Source: an uncultured Clostridia bacterium (GTDB lineage: Bacteria > Bacillota > Clostridia > Oscillospirales > Ruminococcaceae). Taken from it: 14,645 bases of DNA. The position numbers and the translations under genes are program-made. The stretch spans positions 1 through 14,645 of the forward strand of contig CALATN010000198.1 of the NCBI GenBank assembly GCA_937891895.1, in the 5' to 3' direction. Position 1 is the first letter of the stretch, and every line of letters starts with the position of its first letter. Of this stretch, positions 6,446 to 13,291 are shown piece by piece. The notes below the pieces were generated by a model. It saw only the letters and a program-made list of their open reading frames with translations, did no database searches and was not told the origin of the DNA.

Positions 6446-6475
6446 TTCTGAGATTTTTCTTTTATCTTCCTTTTT

Positions 6476-6553
6476 TCATTCTTTCATCATTTCAACACAA
6501 TTGCCCTGTATAATAAAGCCATAGTCAAAACAAGATAACAACTCAATTTTCAT
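6476..6553 (-). CDS. Possible 25-aa peptide
   Basis: The ORF begins MKIELLSCFDYGFIIQGNC and is preceded by a strong ribosome site (AGGAGAGG, 5 bases from the ATG). It lies downstream of another small ORF on the same strand, with a hairpin between them. I do not recognise the peptide. It has two cysteines and no clear signal or membrane segment. The good SD is the main support. It could be noise in a non-coding stretch. Confidence 0.3.
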   Translation of the reverse strand: MKIELLSCFDYGFIIQGNCVEMMKE

Positions 6554-6575
6554 ATAACCTCTCCTTTAATCAAAC

Positions 6576-6595
6576 CCCGAAGCCTTAGCTTCGGG
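6576..6595. repeat. Hairpin between the two small ORFs
   Basis: CCCGAAGC (6576-6583) pairs perfectly with 6588-6595 around a CTTA/TAAG loop. On the minus strand only GGTTTG follows, so it is a poor terminator. It could be an mRNA-processing or stability hairpin, or part of an interspersed repeat. Confidence 0.55.
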
Positions 6596-6601
6596 AGAAT
6601 A

Positions 6602-6730
6602 CTATGGCTGCTCTGCACAAAAAATAACGGAGTACGCTTTGACTATATCGGCTGTCCACGCACCTGCGGAATACTGCACAGAAAAGTGGGCGGCACCTAC
6701 ATATTCCTGTAAGGCCTGCTGCTTTGCCAT
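6602..6730 (-). CDS. Possible 42-aa peptide
   Basis: The ORF begins MAKQQALQEYVGAAHFSVQY and ends in VIFCAEQP, with a ribosome site GAGGTG six bases from the ATG. It lies 96 bases after the AIM24 stop on the same strand and past that gene's terminator, so expression would need readthrough or a promoter I cannot identify. The family is not recognised. GC content is higher than in the AT-rich flanks, which could mean coding sequence or a repeat-derived stretch. Real status is uncertain. Confidence 0.3.
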   Translation of the reverse strand: MAKQQALQEYVGAAHFSVQYSAGAWTADIVKAYSVIFCAEQP

Positions 6731-6775
6731 TATGACACCTCACAAACGGCGCACATACCTTGCAGTTATAATAAA

Positions 6776-6807
6776 AAAGCTTTCGTACCCTTAGATACGA
6801 AAGCTTT
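6776..6807. terminator. Terminator of the AIM24-family gene
   Basis: A 12-bp perfect stem (6776-6787 with 6796-6807). On the minus strand it ends in a T-run (AAAGCTTTTTTATT). CTTTTTAT follows on the plus strand, so it can act both ways. It lies 18 bases beyond the minus-strand stop. Confidence 0.85.
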
Positions 6808-6825
6808 CTTTTTATATTGTACAAA

Positions 6826-7500
6826 TCAGTTTGTAGGAATATATGGACGAACAGCACCTGCAAGAGAAGTAACAGGCATTGTCTGGAGCCAAACGTGACC
6901 AGGACCTGAAACTCTTGTGTTGAAGAAGCCTTCGCCGCCGAAAAGTGCGTTGCCTACGCCCTTTACTGTTTCAATGTCAACGGAGCAAGTAGCATCCATT
7001 GCTGCAAGATAGCCTGTGTCAACAAGAATTGACTCGCCTGCTGCAAGGTCATATTCAACACAGCTTCCGTCGATTTCAAGGAATACAATACCCTTACCGT
7101 CAAACTTCTGCATAATGAAGCCTTCACCGCCGAAGAAGCCTGCGCCAACTTTCTTCTGGAAGAATACGCTCATTTCAACGCTTGGGCTGGAAGCAAGGTA
7201 AGCGGATTTCTGAGCTACGATAGTTCTTTCGGAAACATCGAGTGCAAGAACGTTGCCGGGAACAGTTGAAGCAAAAGCAATTTCGCCGTTGCCGCCTACA
7301 GCTGTGTATTTGTTCTGGAAGATGGACTCGCCTGTTACAGCACGGCTGAACATCTTTCCGATACCGCCGCCTGCATTTGTGGACATCTGCATATTAGGTG
7401 ACATCCAGGACATAGCGCCCTTCTGACAGCAAACTGTTTCGTTTGGTTCAAGCTTACAGATAATTACTGGAAACGGAGTTCCCTTGATTTCATACTGCAT
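6826..7500 (-). CDS. AIM24 / TIGR00266-family protein
   Basis: The 224-residue protein is full length for the bacterial AIM24 family, soluble single-domain beta-barrel proteins named for a yeast mitochondrial protein. Their bacterial function is not established. The family's glycine-rich repeats are visible: an MFSRAVTGESIFQNKYTA-type segment at about 50-67, then two copies of a GGEGF motif (FFGGEGFIMQKF and LFGGEGFFNTRV), and a central VDTGYLAAMD. There is no signal peptide or membrane segment. The ATG at 7500 has AAGGGG eight bases upstream, and a consensus promoter lies 39 bases away. It is a single-gene unit ending in a strong terminator. Confidence 0.88.
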   Translation of the reverse strand: MQYEIKGTPFPVIICKLEPNETVCCQKGAMSWMSPNMQMSTNAGGGIGKMFSRAVTGESIFQNKYTAVGGNGEIAFASTVPGNVLALDVSERTIVAQKSAYLASSPSVEMSVFFQKKVGAGFFGGEGFIMQKFDGKGIVFLEIDGSCVEYDLAAGESILVDTGYLAAMDATCSVDIETVKGVGNALFGGEGFFNTRVSGPGHVWLQTMPVTSLAGAVRPYIPTN

Positions 7501-7538
7501 AATTCATACCCCTTTTTTCAAAATTATAGTGTAATTTA

Positions 7539-7567
7539 AGTATACAATTTCCGTAATGATTTGTCAA
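7539..7567 (-). promoter_or_regulatory. Promoter of the AIM24-family gene
   Basis: Minus-strand TTGACA (7567-7562), a 17-bp spacer and TATACT (7544-7539). It is back to back with the tRNA promoter. Confidence 0.8.
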
Positions 7568-7593
7568 TAGTTTTTTAACGATATGGCATAAAC

Positions 7594-7622
7594 TTGACAA
7601 AACCTTCAAAAAGAGGTATAAT
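7594..7622 (+). promoter_or_regulatory. Promoter of tRNA-Leu
   Basis: TTGACA (7594-7599), a 17-bp spacer and TATAAT (7617-7622), fully consensus. It ends 14 bases before the mature tRNA. Confidence 0.85.
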
Positions 7623-7636
7623 GCTAAATGTTATAT

Positions 7637-7719
7637 GCGGGTGTGGTGGAATTGGCAGACACGATAGACTTAGGATCTATTGCTTTTGCGTGCAGGTTCA
7701 AGTCCTGTCACCCGCACCA
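7637..7719 (+). tRNA. tRNA-Leu (anticodon UAG)
   Basis: The acceptor stem GCGGGTG/CACCCGC is perfect, with discriminator A and an encoded CCA (7717-7719). The anticodon stem ATAGA/TCTAT holds loop CTTAGGA with anticodon TAG. The variable arm (TGCTTTTGCG region) is long, as in class II leucine tRNAs. The T-arm has GGTTCAAGTCC. It is transcribed alone and followed by a terminator. Confidence 0.96.
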
Positions 7720-7724
7720 AAACG

Positions 7725-7760
7725 ATTGACTCATAAGCCTATCAAGACTTGTGAGTCAAT
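7725..7760 (+). terminator. Terminator of tRNA-Leu
   Basis: A 13-bp stem with one T-G pair (7725-7737 with 7748-7760), followed by TCTCTTTTAT. Confidence 0.85.
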
Positions 7761-7808
7761 TCTCTTTTATAGCCCTGCTTTTGGGGTCAAATACGGATAT
7801 AATAACAA

Positions 7809-7856
7809 AAAACGGTTGATGACTTGGGGAGCAGCACCAGCAATCAGCCGTTTTTT
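7809..7856 (+). terminator. Strong hairpin with T6 tail, terminator or tiny RNA
   Basis: AAAACGGTTGAT (7809-7820) pairs with 7843-7854 (one G-U) and runs into six Ts. The 22-base loop can form a small inner stem. TATAAT at 7798-7803 would place a start at the base of the hairpin, but no good -35 is visible. No gene precedes it after the tRNA terminator, so it may be a leftover terminator at the edge of the restriction island. Confidence 0.55.
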
Positions 7857-7874
7857 CATTTATAGGAGCTCAAC

Positions 7875-7937
7875 ATGTTAGAAATAAAAGGTGCATTGGG
7901 ACAGGATTTGAAGCATAAAAATCAGCAATTATACTAA
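7875..7937 (+). CDS. Possible 20-aa leader-like peptide
   Basis: The short ORF has the sequence MLEIKGALGQDLKHKNQQLY. A good ribosome site, AGGAG, lies 6 bases from the ATG. Its upstream bases GGAGCTCAA (7865-7873) recur exactly before the second nuclease gene (8617-8625). That suggests this is the remnant start of a lost gene or a small leader of the restriction island. It is not recognised as any family. In the rest of 7720-8064 I see only hairpins and a promoter. Confidence 0.25.
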   Translation: MLEIKGALGQDLKHKNQQLY

Positions 7938-7951
7938 AATGCTGCAAAACA

Positions 7952-7980
7952 TTGCAAAATTCTATAATTTATGCTAAACT
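7952..7980 (+). promoter_or_regulatory. Promoter of the nuclease pair
   Basis: TTGCAA (7952-7957), a 17-bp spacer and TAAACT (7975-7980) in an AT-rich stretch, giving a leader of about 78 bases. Both hexamers deviate from consensus, which would suit a restriction gene that must not outrun its methyltransferase. Confidence 0.5.
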
Positions 7981-8064
7981 ATAGTATAAGCCATCACACC
8001 CAAGGAAGTACTTTTAGTGATAAAAACCTCAAAAAGCATTTTCAGAAATTAGGAGGAACTAAAA

Positions 8065-8616
8065 ATGACGAATGAGATCAAAGAATTTCGCGATGGTATT
8101 TTTGCTCTCAGAACCCGCAGATTTGGCACAGTTGCAGAGCTTATGATTGAAGCACTTTATAATTTTGCAAAATCCCACAACCAATTTCACGACAGATATG
8201 ATGAAGTTGGGCACCAGAGAGTAGAAATTAAATTTTCAACTGTGATGAAGGCCAATGAAACGGTCATCAACCGAACCAACTCCATTGATCAGTGTAAAAA
8301 AGCAAATCTGGGAAATCGTGCCTTAAACAGTACCGATATGTACAATTATGATTTTGATTGTAACATTCAGCAGGTTAAGCGGTTAGAGTTTGATGTTTTG
8401 TATTATGGTCTTTTCTTTGCTGACCGCATTGCTATTTTTAAGATGAACTCCAACGAGATTCTTTCTTGTTTTGGATATTCAGACAAACAACACAAGGGCA
8501 ACGAAGGCGAAGGACAGTTCCACCTTAATCGTAGCAGCATCGATTATCACATGCAGAATCACTTCGTTCAATGGCTTACATACGAAGAACTATACAATTA
8601 TCTAAGTGCATTATAA
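8065..8616 (+). CDS. Putative type II restriction endonuclease subunit 1 (PD-(D/E)XK-like)
   Basis: This 183-residue cytoplasmic protein has a likely nuclease core at residues 46-56: D46, then E54-I-K56 in YDEVGHQRVEIKFS, the D...ExK pattern of PD-(D/E)XK enzymes. Conserved blocks shared with the next gene are an N-terminal F..GIF.LRT..FG...LMI, a central DCNIQQ(V/L)K...FD.LYYG.FF.D..IF, and a C-terminal QHKG...QFH...YE.LY. It has AGGAGG eight bases before the ATG, heads a two-gene operon (12-base gap), and faces an adenine methyltransferase gene. The restriction role is inferred from motif and context, and the cleavage specificity is unknown. It could act as one half of a heterodimer. Confidence 0.7.
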   Translation: MTNEIKEFRDGIFALRTRRFGTVAELMIEALYNFAKSHNQFHDRYDEVGHQRVEIKFSTVMKANETVINRTNSIDQCKKANLGNRALNSTDMYNYDFDCNIQQVKRLEFDVLYYGLFFADRIAIFKMNSNEILSCFGYSDKQHKGNEGEGQFHLNRSSIDYHMQNHFVQWLTYEELYNYLSAL

Positions 8617-8628
8617 GGAGCTCAATAT

Positions 8629-9222
8629 ATGGCTAAAAAGAAAAAAGACATCGAGCAGTTCAAGCAAGGAATATTTTCCTTGAGAACTAACTTTGGAGAA
8701 CTCGCTCAACTTATGATTCAAAAAGATATGGGGTTGTTGCCAGCTGACGATAACTCATACGACTTAAAAGACGAGGCTGGTCATAAAATCGAGGTGAAAT
8801 TTTCAAGAGCGTACAAAAAGAATGTTCAGTTAACCGAAAAGAACGCAATCTCCCTATGTACAAGCTGCAGTACACTGGTGTATGCATCGACAGAGGCAGA
8901 GGATAAATCTTCAAATTACGACTGCAACATACAGCAGCTGAAACCAAACTGCTTTGATTCTTTGTATTATGGAGTTTTCTTCTCTGATAAAGTCGAAATC
9001 TTCCATGCACCGCGTTCAAAATTTCCTGACAGTGTAAGCAGCTTCATCGCTAATAAAGCTGCTGCACGAAAAAAGCTGCCAGGATATACGCTTCAACACA
9101 AAGGTGGCGACGAATGCCAATTTCACATAAAAAAGACCACCCACAAACATCATTATAAGCATTATCACGTAAAGGATATATCTTACGAGGCACTTTACGA
9201 TTTGTTAGACACCAAGAAATAG
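8629..9222 (+). CDS. Putative type II restriction endonuclease subunit 2 (paralogue of subunit 1)
   Basis: This 197-residue protein is homologous to the preceding gene along its whole length. The likely active-site residues are D48, E55 and K57 in LKDEAGHKIEVKFS. The N-terminus is lysine-rich (KKKK), and the C-terminal half contains a histidine-rich stretch (HKHHYKHYHV) that the first paralogue lacks. AAGGAG lies eight bases before the ATG. The last 18 bases overlap the 3' end of the convergent methyltransferase gene. Two diverged paralogues each keeping a catalytic set suggest a heterodimer that reads an asymmetric site, as in BbvCI. Alternatives are two independent enzymes, or one nuclease plus a recognition partner. 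Confidence 0.7.
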   Translation: MAKKKKDIEQFKQGIFSLRTNFGELAQLMIQKDMGLLPADDNSYDLKDEAGHKIEVKFSRAYKKNVQLTEKNAISLCTSCSTLVYASTEAEDKSSNYDCNIQQLKPNCFDSLYYGVFFSDKVEIFHAPRSKFPDSVSSFIANKAAARKKLPGYTLQHKGGDECQFHIKKTTHKHHYKHYHVKDISYEALYDLLDTKK

Positions 9223-11373
9223 ATTTTTCCTATGCAGAGCGCACTTAATAACAGCACTGTGTCTTGGTGTCAACCCAAAGATCATCATAATATCGTTATC
9301 TAAATCCTCATATAGACCGCTAATGTTTTCGCCAGAATTCATTATGCGGTCTACTTTTTTTATGATCTCATCCTGAACATCCACAGAAACAACCGGTATA
9401 GGCATTTGCTCAATGTGTGAACGAAGTAATTTTACGGAGTTAAACTTTTTTGAAATAAAATATGCAGCAACGCTCGAATTGAGTATAGCTAATATATATT
9501 TCATGTTAAGACCATCAATTTCCGGAATCACGATGTTACAGCTGTTTAGAGAAAGGGTTTGTTTGTCATCATATGCAAACACAGGAACTTCGCATATAAA
9601 GCGATACAACAACTTTTCCTTTGCTCGGTACATTTCAGTGGGAGCAACTTGCTGAAACGCCTCCGGAGCAAAACGAATATAATTACCTGATGATGCAAAG
9701 CTGTATCTTTGTATATCACTACCCTTCAAAACGACTTCATTATCGTCAGCCCTTTGATTGGAAATATATTCCTTGTTATTGCCGGTCACAATGCCAAGTG
9801 CAAATTTTGCATTTCCTTTCAAGTACACAGCATTTTTGACGTTCAAAATTGCTTCTAAGCATGCATTTTCTTCATCAGACATATTGAGTGCAAGAGTTCC
9901 GTCAGAGAAATCTCGCGGCTGCAGGATAGTGAATATTTTGCTACCCATAGAAACTCTACATCCAACTGCGGTTCTCTTTCCATCCGACGCAACACCAAGA
10001 ATAATCGAAGGACATTGGACACCAGAAAAAACGTTGCCTAAATAGGTGATGAATTTGAACGAGCATGAATTGATCAGCAGTCTTCTCACAGCATCGTGCG
10101 CAGCAACACTCATGATTGCTTCCGGAAGAACGAACGCCACTACACCATTAGCAGAAAGCATAGTTAAAGCCTTTTCAACAAACAGATCGTATGCTTCAAG
10201 ACTTTTGCCTGCTGCAGTTTCAAATAAGCAACGGCATCTGTTTGCATCTTCTTCTGAAAAATCGCTTCCCCACGGAGGATTGCCAAAAATCACATCGAAT
10301 TTTTGAGCAAACGTATTGAATAACGTATTGCCGATAATGATTCTGGAGTACAAATCAGCTGCAGACAGCTCAGGTGCCATAAGCGCAATGTTTATCCGCG
10401 ATAGATAAACACTGGTCGGATCTATGTCCTGTCCATATATGTTAGAGCAATCAATTCCGTTAGTGCTAAGAGTTAACAAGAAATTGCCGGTACCACAGCA
10501 CGGATCACAGAAAGTTCTTGATTTTAAATCCGCATCGTTTTCGTATAATCTTTCAATCAGCTCATTTACCACTCTTTCAGGAGTATAATATGCACCTGCA
10601 CTTTTACGCTGTGCGATGTCTCTTAAAGAAATATAAACAAACCCTAAGGAATCTTCGCCCCTGACAAAAATGATTTTCTTACTCAAAGCCGGAAGCATTT
10701 TTTTGATCAGCAAAGGGTCAATAGTGTTATTTCCAATCAAATCGTTGATCAGGATATGAAAATCATCTGTATGAGTCTTGGCCAAAAACTCCTGCAGAAC
10801 ATTGTTGTCAGAATATTCTATGCCATGGCGCTGATAATAGAGTTGAACTGCAAAGTTAGCAAGAACTATTAACAAATCAATTTCAGTTTCAAATATACAT
10901 AATTCGAGTAATTCAGTAACAAGCTTTTGGTTTGAAGCAGTGCGAACATAATCCTTGTACAGAATTTTACCAGTAGCACTCTTTTTGTTTCGTCGGCTTT
11001 TAAGTTTTGTGCTATCTCCGGATTTTAGTTCAGAAACAAATCGTTCTATATATTCCGCACTAAACAGCTGATCGCCAGCGTCTGGGATAATCTTTCCTAA
11101 ACGAATCCAGTTCTTTGCAGTTGCTTTCGATATAGAAAGAACTTTACATACATCATCAACAGTGAGAGCCTTGGGCGACAAATCAAAAAAAGCAATCTGA
11201 TTTTCATCGACATGCTTTCTTCGGCCATCAATGGGCTTTGGTGCATTTTCAGGAATAAGCCATACACCGCTAACCATTTTTGCACCGCTAATACGCCCCT
11301 GCTCACATAAAACTTGAACACGTCGTTTTGAGATATTAAATTTTGTAGCCGCGTCATTAACAGAAATATACAT
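9205..11373 (-). CDS. N6-adenine DNA methyltransferase (TaqI/Eco57I class) with two N-terminal helix-turn-helix segments
   Basis: This 722-residue methyltransferase would protect host DNA from the two facing nucleases by methylating adenine with S-adenosylmethionine. In order: a MerR-like HTH at about 1-50 (VNDAATKFNISKRRVQVLCE), a second HTH at about 72-110 (TVDDVCKVLSISKATAKNWI), a helical linker, the pre-motif GAYYTP at 260-265, SAM-binding motif I DPCCGTGN at 290-297, catalytic NPPW at 365-368, and a TaqI-like target-recognition domain from about 500. No PD-(D/E)XK nuclease is visible in it, so it is not a type IIG single-chain enzyme. The start has GGAGG five bases upstream and a consensus promoter. 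The two HTH segments are unusual for the class and suggest DNA binding outside the target domain, possibly autoregulation. Confidence 0.88.
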   Translation of the reverse strand: MYISVNDAATKFNISKRRVQVLCEQGRISGAKMVSGVWLIPENAPKPIDGRRKHVDENQIAFFDLSPKALTVDDVCKVLSISKATAKNWIRLGKIIPDAGDQLFSAEYIERFVSELKSGDSTKLKSRRNKKSATGKILYKDYVRTASNQKLVTELLELCIFETEIDLLIVLANFAVQLYYQRHGIEYSDNNVLQEFLAKTHTDDFHILINDLIGNNTIDPLLIKKMLPALSKKIIFVRGEDSLGFVYISLRDIAQRKSAGAYYTPERVVNELIERLYENDADLKSRTFCDPCCGTGNFLLTLSTNGIDCSNIYGQDIDPTSVYLSRINIALMAPELSAADLYSRIIIGNTLFNTFAQKFDVIFGNPPWGSDFSEEDANRCRCLFETAAGKSLEAYDLFVEKALTMLSANGVVAFVLPEAIMSVAAHDAVRRLLINSCSFKFITYLGNVFSGVQCPSIILGVASDGKRTAVGCRVSMGSKIFTILQPRDFSDGTLALNMSDEENACLEAILNVKNAVYLKGNAKFALGIVTGNNKEYISNQRADDNEVVLKGSDIQRYSFASSGNYIRFAPEAFQQVAPTEMYRAKEKLLYRFICEVPVFAYDDKQTLSLNSCNIVIPEIDGLNMKYILAILNSSVAAYFISKKFNSVKLLRSHIEQMPIPVVSVDVQDEIIKKVDRIMNSGENISGLYEDLDNDIMMIFGLTPRHSAVIKCALHRKNLFLGV

Positions 11374-11402
11374 AGCTACCTCCGAAGTTGTTAAATGATT
11401 AC

Positions 11403-11431
11403 ATTATACTCCTTGATACGAACAATGTCAA
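11403..11431 (-). promoter_or_regulatory. Consensus promoter of the methyltransferase gene
   Basis: Minus-strand TTGACA (11431-11426), a 17-bp spacer and TATAAT (11408-11403), both perfect. It is stronger than the nuclease promoter, fitting early protective methylation. Confidence 0.85.
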
Positions 11432-11685
11432 CATTAATGATTTGAATTTTTGATCTGTTGTCAGATAGCGCACTCCGCAAAAAATGCGATCACTGCGGTA
11501 ACAACGTACCTTTAGTGCAAACACCCTGCATTTGCACATCGTTTGGTACCAATATCGCAATACTCATCACTGTGAAGCAGTGGTACTATTGGTTTATTAT
11601 AAGGATATGATACCTATGAAAAAATATGGTCATTTATATTCTGCTTATTAGCATATTTTTATGTTCATATAATCAAGTATCAAAT
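11432..11685. other. Gene-free spacer with nested inverted repeats
   Basis: No credible gene is seen. GTGCAAA (11515-11521) pairs with TTTGCAC (11531-11537). ACCAATA (11548-11554) pairs with TATTGGT (11587-11593) and encloses an inner CACTG-TGAAG-CAGTG stem. An 11-codon ORF at 11616-11651 has an AAGGA before it but is too short to support. No copy of the tRNA-Leu 3' end is seen that would mark an integration site. Confidence 0.45.
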
Positions 11686-11716
11686 AAAGGGTATCAAGTC
11701 AGACTTAATACCCTTT
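11686..11716. terminator. Terminator of nrdR
   Basis: AAAGGGTAT (11686-11694) pairs with 11708-11716, and an inner AAGT/ACTT stem sits inside. On the minus strand TTTATTTG follows, just past the nrdR stop codon. Confidence 0.8.
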
Positions 11717-11719
11717 GAT

Positions 11720-12166
11720 TTATTCCCCTTTAAGCTCGGAGATGATATTTATAAAACTTTCAACGTCGCTGAAATCCTTGTAGACCGATGCAAAACGCAC
11801 GTATGCAACCTGGTCCATTTCCTTCAGGCTTTTCAGCACGATATCGCCGATTTCCGCCGATGTAATCTGGTTCTGCATATTGTTTGCGTAACAGCTTTCA
11901 ACGGTGTCAACAATCCTGTTCACGTCCTCGATTGAAACGGGACGCTTCTTCACAGCGGAGGACAGACCCTTGATAAGCTTGTTCCTGTCGAAAAGTTCAA
12001 CGGAATTGTCACGCTTGACAACAAGAAGCACGGGCATTTCAACCGCTTCGTATGTAGTAAATCTTTTTCCGCAGTTTGTACATTCACGTCTACGGCGCTT
12101 TTTTCCGTCAATGGAACGGGAGTCCACGACTTTTGTATCTTCAAAATTACAGAACGGACAGCGCAT
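11720..12166 (-). CDS. nrdR: Transcriptional repressor NrdR
   Basis: This 148-residue regulator represses ribonucleotide reductase genes when dATP is high, and has the normal length for NrdR. The N-terminal zinc ribbon has its four cysteines at C3, C6, C29 and C32, with the basic RRRR run and the RFTTYE signature directly after. The ATP-cone domain follows from about residue 49 (VVKRDNSVELFDRNKLIKGL) to the conserved VAYVRFASVYKDF near 125. GAAAGGA lies eight bases before the ATG. It is transcribed alone, divergent from the carboxypeptidase gene, and no ribonucleotide reductase gene lies in the window. Confidence 0.96.
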   Translation of the reverse strand: MRCPFCNFEDTKVVDSRSIDGKKRRRRECTNCGKRFTTYEAVEMPVLLVVKRDNSVELFDRNKLIKGLSSAVKKRPVSIEDVNRIVDTVESCYANNMQNQITSAEIGDIVLKSLKEMDQVAYVRFASVYKDFSDVESFINIISELKGE

Positions 12167-12196
12167 TGAAATTTTCCTTTCAAATTTAATAATTAA

Positions 12197-12226
12197 AGTA
12201 TATCACGGCTTGTATTATTTTGTCAA
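12197..12226 (-). promoter_or_regulatory. nrdR: Promoter of nrdR
   Basis: Minus-strand TTGACA (12226-12221), an 18-bp spacer and TATACT (12202-12197). Confidence 0.75.
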
Positions 12227-12235
12227 GAATTAAGG

Positions 12236-12264
12236 TTGAAAAATGGCGGTTATGGTGGTATAAT
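12236..12264 (+). promoter_or_regulatory. Promoter of the D,D-carboxypeptidase gene
   Basis: TTGAAA (12236-12241), a 17-bp spacer and TATAAT (12259-12264), diverging from the nrdR promoter. Confidence 0.75.
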
Positions 12265-12293
12265 GATAGTATATTTTTTTCGGGAGAGTTGCT

Positions 12294-13250
12294 ATGCGTA
12301 AAATAAAGCGAAACAGAAACCAAAGGAGAGTAATAATTTTGCGTGGAATAAAATATCTATTGATTATATCAGCTTTGCTTCTTGCCCTTGCATTCGTGCT
12401 GACAACCTTCGTGTTCAAGGGTAATGACGAGGAGGAAGCTGTTACTGAAACTACAACCGAAATCATCGTTCTTGATGAGCCTGAGGAGGAAGAGGAGGAC
12501 GAGAATATCGACAATAAATGGGCGATGTTCCTTGTTAACAAGAACAATCCGCTGCCGATGGACTACGACAGCAGAATTGAAACAAAGATGATTTTTGAAA
12601 GCTGGAGAGAATATTTCATTGACTCCCGTGCAGCACCTTACTTCGAGGATATGCTGAATGCTGCAAAGGAAGACGGCATTGACCTGCTGGTTGTTTCCGC
12701 TTACCGTACAATCGAATATCAGCAGCAGAATTTTGACAACAGCGTGCAGGACAGAATTGACAACCGCGGTATGACCTATGACGAGGCCTATGCCGACACA
12801 CTTGCAGAGGTTGCGCTTCCCGGTGAAAGCGAGCACAATGCGGGTCTTGCGATGGATATTATGTCTGAGGAATATACAAGTATGGATGATGACGGTTTTG
12901 AAAACACCGAAGCGTTCAAGTGGCTTGATGAAAATGCTCATAAGTACGGCTTCATTCTCCGCTATCCGAAGGGCAAGCAGGAGGTTACGGGCATTATCTA
13001 TGAGCCGTGGCACTACCGCTTTGTAGGTCTTTACTACGCAAACGAAATCAAGCAGAGCGGCCTTTGCCTCGAGGAGTACTACGAGGAACAGGGTTGGCTC
13101 AACGAAAACGGCACAGCGATTGAAATGCGTGGCCCGTTTGAAGAAGAGGAAAAGGAGCCTGAGGTTACAACCGTGCCTAAAAGCACAGAGCCTAAGGAAA
13201 CAATGCCTACAACACCTTACTCTGAACAGAAAGTAACTATTATTGTATAA
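12294..13250 (+). CDS. VanY-type D-alanyl-D-alanine carboxypeptidase (peptidase M15B)
   Basis: A 318-residue, membrane-anchored zinc peptidase that would trim the terminal D-Ala from peptidoglycan stem peptides outside the cell. A basic N-terminus and one transmembrane segment (about 18-41) are followed by an acidic, Thr/Glu-rich linker (about 44-73). The catalytic domain has SAYR at 135-138, SxHxxGxAxD with zinc ligands H181 and D188, and EPWH with catalytic E237 and third zinc ligand H240. A Pro/Thr/Glu-rich tail follows the domain. The ATG at 12294 has GGGAGAG upstream. A TTG at 12339, in frame and preceded by AAAGGAG, is an alternative start that would remove 15 basic residues before the membrane helix. 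VanY-like housekeeping function is more likely than vancomycin resistance, since no vanHAX genes are near. Confidence 0.9.
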   Translation: MRKIKRNRNQRRVIILRGIKYLLIISALLLALAFVLTTFVFKGNDEEEAVTETTTEIIVLDEPEEEEEDENIDNKWAMFLVNKNNPLPMDYDSRIETKMIFESWREYFIDSRAAPYFEDMLNAAKEDGIDLLVVSAYRTIEYQQQNFDNSVQDRIDNRGMTYDEAYADTLAEVALPGESEHNAGLAMDIMSEEYTSMDDDGFENTEAFKWLDENAHKYGFILRYPKGKQEVTGIIYEPWHYRFVGLYYANEIKQSGLCLEEYYEEQGWLNENGTAIEMRGPFEEEEKEPEVTTVPKSTEPKETMPTTPYSEQKVTIIV

Positions 13251-13255
13251 AACAA

Positions 13256-13288
13256 AATCCGTACCCGACTTAATGTCAGGTACGGATT
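13256..13288. terminator. Bidirectional terminator
   Basis: AATCCGTACC (13256-13265) pairs with 13279-13288, followed by ATTTTATG on the plus strand and by TTTGTTTTAT on the minus strand. It separates two convergent genes. Confidence 0.88.
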
Positions 13289-13291
13289 ATT

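Noticed and set aside
6585..6863. Minus-strand 92-codon frame overlapping the AIM24 terminator
   Set aside because: It begins inside the AIM24 coding region in another frame, crosses a strong terminator and lacks a good ribosome site. The 42-codon frame in the same stretch is better supported.
7637..11720. tRNA-Leu as an attachment site for an integrated element
   Set aside because: No repeat of the tRNA 3' end is visible on the far side of the restriction genes and there is no integrase, so site-specific integration is not supported.
12294..13250. Vancomycin-resistance vanY
   Set aside because: No vanR/S/H/A/X genes are nearby. M15B carboxypeptidases are common housekeeping enzymes in Clostridia.
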